A DNA stretch of 18,371 nucleotides from Acidobacteriaceae bacterium (lineage in GTDB: Bacteria > Acidobacteriota > Terriglobia > Terriglobales > Acidobacteriaceae): positions 1 through 18,371 of the forward strand of contig JASHVU010000689.1 in the NCBI GenBank assembly GCA_030044455.1, written 5' to 3'. Positions 7,314 through 14,969 of this stretch are shown one piece after another. The first letter of the stretch is position 1. Each line of letters begins with the position of its first letter. A model generated the notes under the pieces. The model worked only from the letters and a program-made list of their open reading frames with translations, had not been told where the DNA came from and did not search any database. Made by a program: the position numbers and the translations under genes.

Positions 7314-7926
7314 AACCTTCGGTTCTCCCTCTTCTAATAGTATGAGTTCTCGCTAGCTGGCGGCTGGCGATCACCGTTTGCGATCGGCACCCAATGAATT
7401 GACCACCAGACTTCCACGCCTCGATAACGCATGCGGCGGATCAGCAAAACTCAGGTCCGCTGGATCCCGGCAAGTTGGAAGATTACCGGCTCGCCTTTCC
7501 CCAATCCGTAAAAAAGCGAGCGGTCCGACAAGATCCAAAAACGGCTTCACAGCCCTCAAGAACGGCGTAAGAACCGGCTTGGAACCAAAAACCGCCGTAA
7601 AGATGTTTATAACCGAGCGGTTCGCCGCTTGTCACGAAAGGTGGGATGCAAGCTGCTTTTCCCCCGCGCGCCCGGCACTGAAGTTACTACTTCCTTACAC
7701 ACCCAAGGGGGTGGTCCGGTATTCTGTTTCTTCCCCGGAGGCACGAACCACGCAGGTTCCGGAACAACTGCCCGTTTGGGGGGCGGTTTCAGTCCCTTCG
7801 AGTTTTTGAGGAGCATCCTGCCCGGCGTGGAGATTTCAATTTGAGAACGGCGTCTAATCATCACATTGACGCAAACATCCCGTCAGCGGCCCGCGTGACG
7901 AGCCGCAATGGAACGAAAGGCATTCA
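7314..7926. other. 613-bp gene-free region between divergent genes
   Basis: No reading frame here looks like a protein: the open frames have random-looking composition and no homology I recognise. It must hold the promoters of citrate synthase (minus) and the 282-residue membrane protein (plus). Visible items are a tandem AGCTGGC/GGCTGGC pair at 7355-7368, a 7-bp stem capped by TTCG at 7614-7631, an ACGGCG/CGCCGT inverted pair at 7562-7567 and 7593-7598, and GGTATTCTGT at 7718-7727. The last word recurs at 4891-4900 before the Nudix gene. None of these is strong enough to name. Confidence 0.5.
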
Positions 7927-8775
7927 ATGAGCGAAACAAGCGAAATCGAAAATCCTCCCCGAACTTACTCGGGTGCGTTCCTGGCAGTTCTGGCAGCCTC
8001 GCTCTTGGCTGCACTGGGCGGCCTCATTTGGTGTTACACCTTGGGCAGCCGCCTGACCACCCAGCAGCAGGAACTGGCAGACGCCAAACAGGAGAACCTG
8101 AAGCAGGCTGCGGAATTGCGCGAGACCGACGCCCGTCTTCGCGTGGCTACCGATGAGCTGGGCAAATCGCTCGGCCTCACGCAAAAGCAGCTCGACCAGC
8201 GTGCTTCTGCGCTCATGCAACGCGAGCAAGCTGACAGCCAGCGGCTCCAAGCCGCCCAGCAGCAGACCTCTCAGCAGGTCACCGCCGTCGCCAGCGACGT
8301 TTCAAACGTCAAGACTGACGTGGGCGGCGTAAAAACGGACCTGACCCACACGCAAAGCGATCTGGCCACTGCAGTCAGCCAGCTTCAGTCCATCCGCGGA
8401 GACCTGAGCAACACCAACAGCGTCATTGCCCGCAATCACGACGAGCTGGTGCTGCTGGAACACAAGGGCGACCGTAACTTCTACGAGTTCAGCCTGGCGA
8501 AAGGCCAAAAGAAGCCGGTAGGCACCATCAGCCTCGAGCTTAAGAAGGTGGACACCAAGAAGAACACCTACACCCTGGTGGTGTACTCAGACGACAAAGC
8601 TGTGCAGAAGAAGGATCGCGGTCTCGACGAGCCGCTGCAGTTCTACAGCGGTAAAGATCCGATGCTCTTTGAGGTGGTGGTGAACACCATCAACTCAAAG
8701 AATCAGATCACGGGCTATCTTTCCACGCCCAAGACCGCACCGGTTCCACCAACCGCTCCGCCTAGCGGTCAATAA
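7927..8775 (+). CDS. Single-span membrane protein with long coiled coil, function unknown
   Basis: The 282-residue product has a short N-terminal tail and one transmembrane helix at about 17-39. A long hydrophilic coiled coil follows at about 42-172, rich in Gln, Ala, Asp and Leu. It includes a clear heptad-like stretch with repeated DVxxVKTD words (124-138). A compact C-terminal beta-rich domain at about 180-266 includes ISLELKKVDTKKNTYTLVVY, and a Pro-rich end closes the protein. The topology suggests a cytoplasmic N-terminus with the coil and domain in the periplasm. The ATG has GAAAGG about 6 nt upstream. I do not recognise the family. It converges with, and overlaps by 14 bp, another single-span protein. 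A structural or envelope-scaffold role is only a guess. Confidence 0.8.
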   Translation: MSETSEIENPPRTYSGAFLAVLAASLLAALGGLIWCYTLGSRLTTQQQELADAKQENLKQAAELRETDARLRVATDELGKSLGLTQKQLDQRASALMQREQADSQRLQAAQQQTSQQVTAVASDVSNVKTDVGGVKTDLTHTQSDLATAVSQLQSIRGDLSNTNSVIARNHDELVLLEHKGDRNFYEFSLAKGQKKPVGTISLELKKVDTKKNTYTLVVYSDDKAVQKKDRGLDEPLQFYSGKDPMLFEVVVNTINSKNQITGYLSTPKTAPVPPTAPPSGQ

Positions 8776-9385
8776 CCGGCGCGTGGGGCGTCAGCTTGAG
8801 CGAGGGCTGGTACCTGAACACAAAGGTCATGTCCAGCCCCTTGCGAGCGTCCCACTCCTGCTTGGTCATCTTGAAAGCCGAGACCACAGTCCCCTCTACC
8901 GTCTGCCCGGGCTCGATCACCGTATCGAGCGGCGAGAGCGCCGGGCCGTGCGGTACCTGCAGATCGGGGTAAGCAACCCAAACCCGATCGTAGTCGCTCT
9001 TGTTGGCGGCATAGTTCATCGTGATGTTGCCGTCTTGGCCGGTGAAATTGGTAAGCACATTGATCAGGAACAACGGAGCCTTGCTCTGGTTGTGCAGCCT
9101 GATCTGGGTGAAGACAAACATCTGGTCAAAACTTTCCTTGGCCATCGGCGCGCCGTTGGCGTCGAATCCCGAAGTCTCAGTGTGAATGGGGTGGGCCCAG
9201 ATGTTCAGAATCTCGCCTGTCGCCATTGGCGGGGTCTGGTTGGCGTAGATGTAAACAAAGGCTGCAATCGACAATGCGATTGTGGAGACAATCACAGCTT
9301 TGCCAAGTTGAGTCGTGCCTTTGGTGTACTCCTCGCCCTTCGCGGCATCGTCCAGTTCGGTCGTATCCTGCTGCAGTAAACTCAT
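8762..9385 (-). CDS. Single-span membrane protein with extracytoplasmic beta domain, function unknown
   Basis: The 207-residue product has a polar N-terminus, one transmembrane helix at about 28-48, and an exported domain. That domain alternates strands and resembles Ig-like or DUF4352-like folds: FVFTQIRLHNQSKAPLFLI (about 90-108), a Pro/Gly turn EPGQTVEGTVV (158-168) and a final strand TFVFRYQPSL. No catalytic motif is visible. The ATG is preceded by AGGAAGG about 9 nt away. Its stop codon (8762-8764) lies inside the 3' end of the plus-strand coiled-coil gene, giving a 14-bp tail-to-tail overlap. polX ends 156 bp upstream on the same strand. The family is not identified with certainty. Confidence 0.8.
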   Translation of the reverse strand: MSLLQQDTTELDDAAKGEEYTKGTTQLGKAVIVSTIALSIAAFVYIYANQTPPMATGEILNIWAHPIHTETSGFDANGAPMAKESFDQMFVFTQIRLHNQSKAPLFLINVLTNFTGQDGNITMNYAANKSDYDRVWVAYPDLQVPHGPALSPLDTVIEPGQTVEGTVVSAFKMTKQEWDARKGLDMTFVFRYQPSLKLTPHAPVIDR

Positions 9386-9404
9386 GGCGCCTGTCCTTCC
9401 TCAG

Positions 9405-9449
9405 CCGTCCCTTTTTCCGAACTTTTGACCCGTCCCTGAAACCGTCCCT
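9405..9449. repeat. Three direct copies of CCGTCCCT
   Basis: CCGTCCCT occurs at 9405-9412, 9430-9437 and 9442-9449, between polX and the downstream membrane-protein gene. On the coding (minus) strand the word reads AGGGACGG, upstream of the start codon at 9385. It may be an operator, or simply another short degenerate repeat of this genome. Confidence 0.3.
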
Positions 9450-9541
9450 CAATCCGAGCCTTGATGCGCCTTATCTTATCGCCAACTGCACTTCACGCAC
9501 CATGATTTCTTTTGCACACGGCTCGGTTCCGGTACCTGCCC

Positions 9542-11347
9542 TCACCCGTTTCCGGACCGCTTCCTCAATCGGGACAGGAACTTCTCTGCATCTCGCGTAT
9601 TCAACACGTCTTCCGCACTAAGCCATGCCCGGCGCAACTGCTTTACACCGTAATCCATCTTGCCCAGGTTGCGCGCATCGTGCGAGTCACTCGACATGAC
9701 AATCGTGCATCCCATCTCCTTGGCCAGGCGCAGGTCGCGATCGTTCAAATCAAGCCTTTCGGGAGAGGCATTGTGCTCCATGGCCACACCTAGTTCGGCC
9801 CCGCGCTTGAGCACGGCGGCAATATCGATGGCGAACGGTTCGCGCCGCAACAGCAGCCGGCCTGTGGGATGTCCCAGAATCCTCACGTACGGGTTTTCAA
9901 TGGCCCGTATCACCCGCGCGGTCATCTCCTCGCGGCTCTGCTCAAAGCGAGTGTGTACGCTGGCGATCACGATCTCCATCTGTGCCAGAACCTCGTCGGC
10001 AAGATCGAGCGCGCCGTCGGCCAGGATGTCAACTTCGATGCCGGTGAAGACGCGGATGCGCCCCTCCAGCTCCCGATCCACTTCCTGAATTCTCTTGATG
10101 TGCTCGAGCGCCCGCTTTTCGTCGAGCCCGTTGGTCATGGCCAGGTTTTTGGAGTGATCGGTGATGGCGATGTACTGGTACCCAACGGCGATCGCCGCTT
10201 CGGCCATCTCACGAATCGAGTTCCGTCCGTCGCTGGCCGTGGTGTGCATGTGGACGTCACCGCAAATGTCGGACTTTTCCACCACTTTGGGCAGTTCATG
10301 ACGAGCTGCAATCTCCACCTCGCCCAGGTTTTCGCGCATCTCTGCGGGCATCCAGTCCATGCCCAGCTTTGCGTAAATCTCCTCTTCGGTCGCTGCCGCT
10401 ACCGGCGCGCCGTTCTCAAGCCGAGCCAGCGCCCACTCGCTGAGCGTATAGCCCATCTTGAGCGCCCGCTGCCGCAGCGTTACGTTGTGCCCCTTTGACC
10501 CGGTGAAGTATTGCAACGCCGCGCCGTAGCTGGCCATCGGCAGCAGCCGCACATCCACCTGCAATCCCTGCTCCAGGTTGAAGCTCACCTTGTTTTCCCC
10601 CTTGGCAATCATGCTTTGGATGCCGGGATACGCGGCAACATATTCGACGGCCGCAGCGGTCTTTTCCGGCGAGCAGGCCGGCCCGGTGACGAGCAGGTCA
10701 AGATCCCCCGCCGTTTCGCGACCGCGACGCAGTGACCCGGCCGGCGTCACGCGCTCGAAGCCGGCGAACTTCATCAGGTAAGAGGAGATCTTTTTCGCCT
10801 CTTCGTCGGCCAAGTCAATTCTGAACCGTCCCGCCGACCTCCGGTAGTCCTCGATCCCTTTGCGCAACTTCTCCAACTGCTTCACGCCCATCCGCGGCAG
10901 GTCGGCCAATCTTCCCGCTTCAATGGCTTCGGCAAGCTGGTCGATGGTTGCGATCTGCGCCGCATCCCAGAACAGAGCCACCGTCTTGGGCCCCATCCCG
11001 GGCAGCTTCAGCAGTTCCAGAATCCCGGCTCCGTACTTCTTCAAAAGCTCATCGCGCAGTTCGAGGCTCCCGGTCTCCGCGATCCGCTGAATGTGTGCCG
11101 CCATGCTTTTGCCGATGCCGGGAATCTCCAGCAGCCGCGCCGTCTCTTTCGCGGCATCCGCCAGGTCGACCGTCGTCTGCTCCGCAGCCTCAGACGCACG
11201 GCGGTAGCTGCGAATCCTGAAGCTGTCGGCGCCGTCGATCTCCATCAGATCGGCCGTCTCGCCCAACAGCCGGGCAATCAGGCGGTTGTCAATCGTCGCC
11301 GCCGCGCGCGCGGTCGCGATTCGTTCGCTCAAATCTGGTTCGCTCAA
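9542..11347 (-). CDS. polX: DNA polymerase/3'-5' exonuclease PolX
   Basis: Bacterial PolX fills short gaps in DNA repair and carries a Mn-dependent 3'-5' exonuclease in its PHP domain. The 601-residue length is close to that of known bacterial PolX proteins. Two helix-hairpin-helix motifs are at about 75-86 (IPGIGKS) and 115-126 (LPGMGPK). The nucleotidyltransferase site has GSLRRGRETAGDLDLLV at 204-220, with D215 and D217, and a third aspartate D265 in VDVRLLP. The PHP metal ligands are H366 and H368 (DVHMHT), D397/H398 (ITDHS), E438 (GIEVD), H465 (SVHTR), H493 (GHPTGR), and D554/H556 (SSDSHD). All are present, so both activities should be intact. The start is a TTG at 11345-11347 with GGAGG about 8 nt upstream. 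The gene lies between the csp gene and the single-span membrane protein. Confidence 0.95.
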   Translation of the reverse strand: MSEPDLSERIATARAAATIDNRLIARLLGETADLMEIDGADSFRIRSYRRASEAAEQTTVDLADAAKETARLLEIPGIGKSMAAHIQRIAETGSLELRDELLKKYGAGILELLKLPGMGPKTVALFWDAAQIATIDQLAEAIEAGRLADLPRMGVKQLEKLRKGIEDYRRSAGRFRIDLADEEAKKISSYLMKFAGFERVTPAGSLRRGRETAGDLDLLVTGPACSPEKTAAAVEYVAAYPGIQSMIAKGENKVSFNLEQGLQVDVRLLPMASYGAALQYFTGSKGHNVTLRQRALKMGYTLSEWALARLENGAPVAAATEEEIYAKLGMDWMPAEMRENLGEVEIAARHELPKVVEKSDICGDVHMHTTASDGRNSIREMAEAAIAVGYQYIAITDHSKNLAMTNGLDEKRALEHIKRIQEVDRELEGRIRVFTGIEVDILADGALDLADEVLAQMEIVIASVHTRFEQSREEMTARVIRAIENPYVRILGHPTGRLLLRREPFAIDIAAVLKRGAELGVAMEHNASPERLDLNDRDLRLAKEMGCTIVMSSDSHDARNLGKMDYGVKQLRRAWLSAEDVLNTRDAEKFLSRLRKRSGNG

Positions 11348-11516
11348 GGGGAAAGCCTCCAGCCGCAGTATCGATCATCTGCGCCTGCAGATGCCAGCAG
11401 CGCATCGCAACGGCCACGTCGCGCGCGATGCTGTGGCACAGCGCACCACACCGGCGCTCTCAATCTTGTGTTTACAGATTGTTGTGAATCGAGCTTTACC
11501 TTCGGGCACAGGTATA

Positions 11517-11582
11517 CGTATTACCGCCGGGAGGCGGTCGTACGGAAACGTCTGAAGGTCAGCCGCAGCCTAGGCTGCGCTG
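11517..11582 (-). other. Two stem-loops at the 3' end of the cold-shock gene
   Basis: A near-perfect palindrome at 11560-11582 (one bulged base) has the csp stop codon at its centre. A second hairpin, ACCGCC 11523-11528 with GGCGGT 11533-11538 and loop GGGA, is extended by CGTA/TACG at 11517-11520 and 11541-11544. Neither is followed by a T-run on the minus strand, so they may protect the mRNA 3' end rather than act as classical terminators. Confidence 0.4.
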
Positions 11583-11800
11583 TGGGCAGCGTCTCTGAAG
11601 CGAACCACAGCATCCGCCTGCGGTCCCTTCTGGCCCTCTACGATATCGAACTCGACCTCATCGCCTTCCTTCAGCGTCTTGTATCCGTCCAGTTGAATCG
11701 CGGAGTAATGAACGAATACATCTGGCCCGTCTTCGCGTCCGATGAATCCGTAGCCCTTGGCGTTGTTAAACCACTTCACTTTCCCTTTGTACTGAGCCAC
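11570..11800 (-). CDS. Cold-shock-domain protein (CspA family)
   Basis: This is a 76-residue single cold-shock domain that binds single-stranded RNA or DNA and acts as an RNA chaperone. RNP1 is KGYGFIG at 15-21 and RNP2 is VFVHYSAI at 28-35. The N-terminal KGKVKWFNN and the [11 protein letters not shown] strand are typical. The C-terminus [16 protein letters not shown] is slightly longer than in minimal Csp proteins. The ATG has AGGAAGG and AGG just upstream. The gene has a leader with no ORF between 11801 and the Nudix gene, as expected for post-transcriptionally regulated csp genes. Whether it is cold-induced cannot be judged from sequence. Confidence 0.95.
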   Translation of the reverse strand: MAQYKGKVKWFNNAKGYGFIGREDGPDVFVHYSAIQLDGYKTLKEGDEVEFDIVEGQKGPQADAVVRFRDAAHSAA

Positions 11801-12028
11801 AAATTCCTACCTTCCTGTTGGGGATCTGTCGGGGGATCTTTATCGAGCGAAGGGGGATTTCGCACCGATATAAGCTAAGACGCCAAAGCTTCGTGAAAGG
11901 TTGATTACCGAAGTTAAAACAAATTCCACAAGGTGATACCGGGCCCAGCAAGATCCTTGTCTTCAGCTATATGCGTGGTAACCAACCCTGGTTACAGCCG
12001 GGCGACTCCCGCTGCACCCTCGCGAACC
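11801..12028 (-). promoter_or_regulatory. Leader and promoter region of the cold-shock gene
   Basis: There is no gene here. A weak -10-like TATATC (minus strand, 11867-11872) would give an untranslated leader of about 60 nt. Within it the C-rich word ATCCCC occurs three times before the AGGAAGG ribosome-binding site. Further upstream a 7-bp perfect hairpin (GTAACCA 11978-11984 with TGGTTAC 11989-11995) follows the Nudix stop codon and could mark its transcript end, though it lacks a T-run. Confidence 0.3.
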
Positions 12029-12667
12029 CTACTTCTTGCCCTTGCCTCGCTTGAGGCGGTCATAGAGAAGCACGCTGCATAACGTCTTACCGTCGAGAAT
12101 CGCCCCCCTTTCAATCATTTCAACCACTTCTGAAAGCTTGACCAGCCTCAGCTCAATCTTCTCGTCCTCTTCCGGCGCGGCATCGCCTGCTTCAAGTCCT
12201 TCGGCCAGGAAGACCTGCATCGACTCACCCAGAAAACCGGGGCTCGCGTAGTACTCAACCAGCGGCTTCCATTTTTTCGCGCGGTAGCCGGTCTCTTCGG
12301 CCAATTCCCGTTTGGCTCCTTCCAGCGGATCCTCACCAGGCTCGATTTTGCCCGCCGGCAGCTCCCACAGAAACTGGTTGGCCGCATGGCGGTACTGGCG
12401 CTCCATCACAATCCACGGATTCTTCTTGTTCTTCGTGTTGTCGAGGGCCAGAATCACTACACTGCCGTTGTGGCGTATGACGTCGCGTTCGTTTTTCACT
12501 CCGCCCGGCTCGACGATCTTGTCGTGCAGCACGCGGAAGAGCGGTCCCGTGTAGACCACCTCGGAACTGACTACCGTGGCCCGTTCCGCAACAATGGGCA
12601 ATGCATCCTTCTTTGCCTTCTTCTTCGGCTTGCCCTGCCTCGCCTTCGCCTTATCCTTCTTCGCCAT
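12029..12667 (-). CDS. Nudix hydrolase, ADP-ribose pyrophosphatase type
   Basis: This protein probably cleaves ADP-ribose or a related NDP-sugar to AMP plus a sugar phosphate. With the start at 12667 it has 212 residues. A canonical Nudix box spans 106-128 (GKIEPGEDPLEGAKRELAE, then ETGY) with the full REL-x-EE-x-G core. The N-terminal strands ending in VMERQYRHA (87-95) and the Pro/Gly segment ASPGFLGE about 15 residues after the box fit the ADP-ribose class. The first 20 residues are strongly Lys-rich and may bind nucleic acid or be disordered. I chose the ATG at 12665-12667 because GAGGGA lies directly upstream. A longer frame reaching 12784 has no ribosome-binding site and an unlike composition. 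Divergently transcribed from bshC. Confidence 0.92.
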   Translation of the reverse strand: MAKKDKAKARQGKPKKKAKKDALPIVAERATVVSSEVVYTGPLFRVLHDKIVEPGGVKNERDVIRHNGSVVILALDNTKNKKNPWIVMERQYRHAANQFLWELPAGKIEPGEDPLEGAKRELAEETGYRAKKWKPLVEYYASPGFLGESMQVFLAEGLEAGDAAPEEDEKIELRLVKLSEVVEMIERGAILDGKTLCSVLLYDRLKRGKGKK

Positions 12668-12777
12668 GATTCCCTCGCAGATTTCCGGCGCGATTGCGCC
12701 CAACGCAAAGATGAGTATACGAAAAGGCGCCAGCGCTCGATTCTCTCCCTGCCGAACCTGAATCAAACCGGCCCGGC

Positions 12778-12855
12778 GTGGCATCCTTAGAGGAGCCGCA
12801 GTTCGATCTACTTGAAAGCATCAACTTCACCGAGGGCAGGCCCGCAGACCAGTGA
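12778..12855 (+). CDS. Possible 25-codon micro-ORF coupled to bshC
   Basis: A GTG at 12778 opens a 25-residue frame ending at TGA 12853-12855. The peptide is acidic and protein-like (for example FDLLESINFTEGRPAD). Its stop overlaps the bshC start as GTGA, the usual sign of translational coupling. The frame is open upstream to 12715 but has no better start codon, and no ribosome-binding site precedes the GTG. It may be a leader peptide, the last fragment of a lost upstream gene, or chance. Confidence 0.25.
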   Translation: MASLEEPQFDLLESINFTEGRPADQ

Positions 12856-14447
12856 GTGCCACAGATTGTATTCCCGTCACCGCGACGCCCGGCATCAGCC
12901 GGCTCTACGCCGATTTTTGCGCGGGAGCGGCTGCCAACTTTTTGCCAGCCGATGAAAACTGGTACGCTCACCGGCCAGCGACCCCGGCGCATTGGCCTGA
13001 GTTGGTCTCTTTGCTCGCCGCGCAAAACCCGTCGCCTTCTGCTGCGCCAGCCCTTGAAGCGCTCAGCAACGGTGCCGGCACGGTCCTCACCGGCCAGCAG
13101 GTCACGCTCTTCGGCGGACCACTCTTTACCCCTTTCAAAGCCGCAACCGCACTTGCCCGCGCACGCACAGCCACGGCTGCCGGTTACCCGCACGCGGCGG
13201 TCTTCTGGCTGGCGACCGAGGACCACGACTTTGCCGAGATCAACCACGTCACCTTCCCCGCGCGACGATCGCTTGAACAGCTGGTGTATTCGTCGGTGCC
13301 GTCGGTCCCGGTCCCGGTTGGGAATGTAGTCATCGACGACTCCATCACGCCACTCATCGATCGTGCGACTGAGCTGATTGGCTTCTCCGACGCCATGGAA
13401 GCCCTGGCCGCCGCCTACAAGCCGGGCCGCACCTTCGCGCAGGCGTTCGCCGACTTCTACGCGAAGATCTTCGCCGCGCAGGGACTGCTGATTGTGGATG
13501 CATCGGGTCGCGAATTTCATCGCCTGGGCGCGCCGGTGCTTCGCGCTGATATCGAACTGGCAGACGAGCTGCACGCCGCGCTTATCGAGCGCAACCAGGC
13601 TCTCGAAGCTGCCGGCTATCACGCCCAGGTTGCCGTCACGCCGCAGTCAAGCCTTCTCTTCCTCATCAACGAGCAGACCGGCGCGCGCATGGCGCTCAAG
13701 CGCACCGCGCCCTCGGCAGCCGAACCCCACGGCCTTTGGCAGGCCGACCGTCTTTTCTTCTCAACCGATGAACTCCTGGGAATTCTAGACGCGTCCCCCG
13801 AACGCATCTCACCCTCGGCGCTGCTGCGGCCGCTGTTTCAGGATTTCATCTTTGGCAGCTCGGCCCAGGTGGGCGGGCCGGCAGAGATCGCTTACCTGGC
13901 ACAGTCGGGGGTTCTATTTGATCGCATTTTCGGCCGCCAGACACCACCGCTGGCACGCTTCAGTGGCACGCTCATCGAGCCGAACGTAGGCGAATTGCTG
14001 CGTAAGCACCAGCTCACAATCGAGCAGCTCTTCCATGAGGACGCGGCATCGCTTGGCAAGCGTCTTGCCGCGCGCTCCATGCCCACCGAAACCAAGCAGA
14101 AGCTTGCCAACGCCGGTAATTCCCTCGACAGAGAGTTGACCACGCTGCTTGACCTGATGCGCGCGCAGGATGAGGGCCTGGGCCGCTCCGCCGAAACCGC
14201 CGCCAGCAAAATGCGCTACCAGATGAATCGCCTGCGCGAGCTGGCCGCCAACTTCGAGCTGCAGCGCGAGGCTTCGCTCGCCAAGCACGCCGACTCCATC
14301 ATCAACGCCATCGTGCCTGAGGGCTCACTGCAGGAGCGCGTGCACAGCGCCGCATTTTACTTTGGCCGGCATGGGCTGGAGCTGGCTGAGATGCTCACTG
14401 AACAGGCCCAGAACCCGTGTCCGGGGCATCGTGCCATCTGGCTGTGA
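12852..14447 (+). CDS. bshC: Bacillithiol biosynthesis cysteine-adding enzyme BshC
   Basis: BshC adds cysteine to glucosaminyl-malate, the last step in making bacillithiol, a low-molecular-weight thiol that replaces glutathione in Firmicutes, Deinococci, Bacteroidetes and Acidobacteria. The 531-residue length is typical. The N-terminal Rossmann-like core carries VLTGQQVTLFGGPLFTPFKA at 78-97 and AVFWLATEDHDFAEIN at 116-131, the two strongest family blocks. Further on are SAQVGGPAEIAYLAQ and a long C-terminal coiled coil (about 420-500). The start is GTG at 12852, in GTGA overlap with a possible micro-ORF, with a weak AGG upstream. bshA and bshB are not in the window, so the pathway genes are dispersed, as is common. 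The Nudix gene is divergent. Confidence 0.95.
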   Translation: MSATDCIPVTATPGISRLYADFCAGAAANFLPADENWYAHRPATPAHWPELVSLLAAQNPSPSAAPALEALSNGAGTVLTGQQVTLFGGPLFTPFKAATALARARTATAAGYPHAAVFWLATEDHDFAEINHVTFPARRSLEQLVYSSVPSVPVPVGNVVIDDSITPLIDRATELIGFSDAMEALAAAYKPGRTFAQAFADFYAKIFAAQGLLIVDASGREFHRLGAPVLRADIELADELHAALIERNQALEAAGYHAQVAVTPQSSLLFLINEQTGARMALKRTAPSAAEPHGLWQADRLFFSTDELLGILDASPERISPSALLRPLFQDFIFGSSAQVGGPAEIAYLAQSGVLFDRIFGRQTPPLARFSGTLIEPNVGELLRKHQLTIEQLFHEDAASLGKRLAARSMPTETKQKLANAGNSLDRELTTLLDLMRAQDEGLGRSAETAASKMRYQMNRLRELAANFELQREASLAKHADSIINAIVPEGSLQERVHSAAFYFGRHGLELAEMLTEQAQNPCPGHRAIWL

Positions 14448-14588
14448 GATCAGGGGTCAGGGGTCGGTAAACCGCGAGCGACGCGTGAAGCTTGACCGGC
14501 AGTTATGTCGGTAACCGGACAGTAATCCATCTGGTAATTGGACTGCACACTCTTCCAGAATTCTGTTGTCAGTAGCTGGTAGTCGGGG
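14448..14588. repeat. Degenerate 7-bp-period arrays after bshC
   Basis: Directly after the bshC stop codon three 7-mers follow each other: GATCAGG, GGTCAGG and GGTCGGT (14448-14468). A second set, GTCAGTA, GCTGGTA and GTCGGGG, lies at 14568-14588, just before the next gene. The first set is the reverse-complement counterpart of the CCCTGAT/CCCTGGC array at 16101-16142. Confidence 0.5.
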
Positions 14589-14601
14589 TATATGTGTGGG
14601 T

Positions 14602-14823
14602 ATGAATTCCTCCAACGACTTTCAACGACTGCGCAAACGCGCCATCGTTTGCGCCGCCTTCGCGGCCGCATTTTCAGCGGTTTCCGCGTCCCTGGTGACC
14701 AGCGGGCGTCAAGTCGCGGGTCTCATCATCATCGCCGTGCAGTTCTTCCTGGTGGTGCTCACGGTCCTATATCTATTCAAGATGAAGAGTGCCGGAAAAG
14801 CGAGCCCGGCGGCCGAAAGCTAG
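14602..14823 (+). CDS. Small two-span membrane protein, function unknown
   Basis: The product is 73 residues with two hydrophobic segments, at about 14-32 (AIVCAAFAAAFSAVSASLV) and 38-59 (VAGLIIIAVQFFLVVLTVLY), a basic N-terminal stretch (RLRKR) and a short charged tail. The basic residues before helix 1 suggest both termini are cytoplasmic. I chose ATG 14602. A TTG at 14566 would add 12 residues encoded by the repeat region and is less likely. The ribosome-binding site is weak (GGGT). I recognise no family. It lies 154 bp after bshC and could share its transcript. Confidence 0.55.
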   Translation: MNSSNDFQRLRKRAIVCAAFAAAFSAVSASLVTSGRQVAGLIIIAVQFFLVVLTVLYLFKMKSAGKASPAAES

Positions 14824-14969
14824 CGAAGAGATCGGGATCAGAGTTCCTGGCTGACCGGGACGGTTTGCGCGTCACGAACAATTGCGCTTTCCGTTTTGCC
14901 GGTGACACAGTCGTGCAGAATCCACTGAGGATTCGCCCATTGCTTACCTTGCCTGGATCAAGTCGGGAG

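Noticed and set aside
7378..7809. 143-codon plus-strand frame in the 600-bp gap
   Set aside because: No ribosome-binding site, no recognisable domain, no hydrophobic or periodic pattern; the competing minus-strand frame is equally poor.
12668..12784. 39-residue N-terminal extension of the minus-strand Nudix protein
   Set aside because: The ATG at 12667 has a good GAGGGA site, and the extension has none and overlaps the bshC promoter area.
12651..13622. 323-codon open frame on the minus strand opposite bshC and the Nudix start
   Set aside because: It lies antisense to the well-supported BshC family blocks and its composition (Arg/Gly/Cys-rich, no motif) is that of a GC-rich shadow frame.
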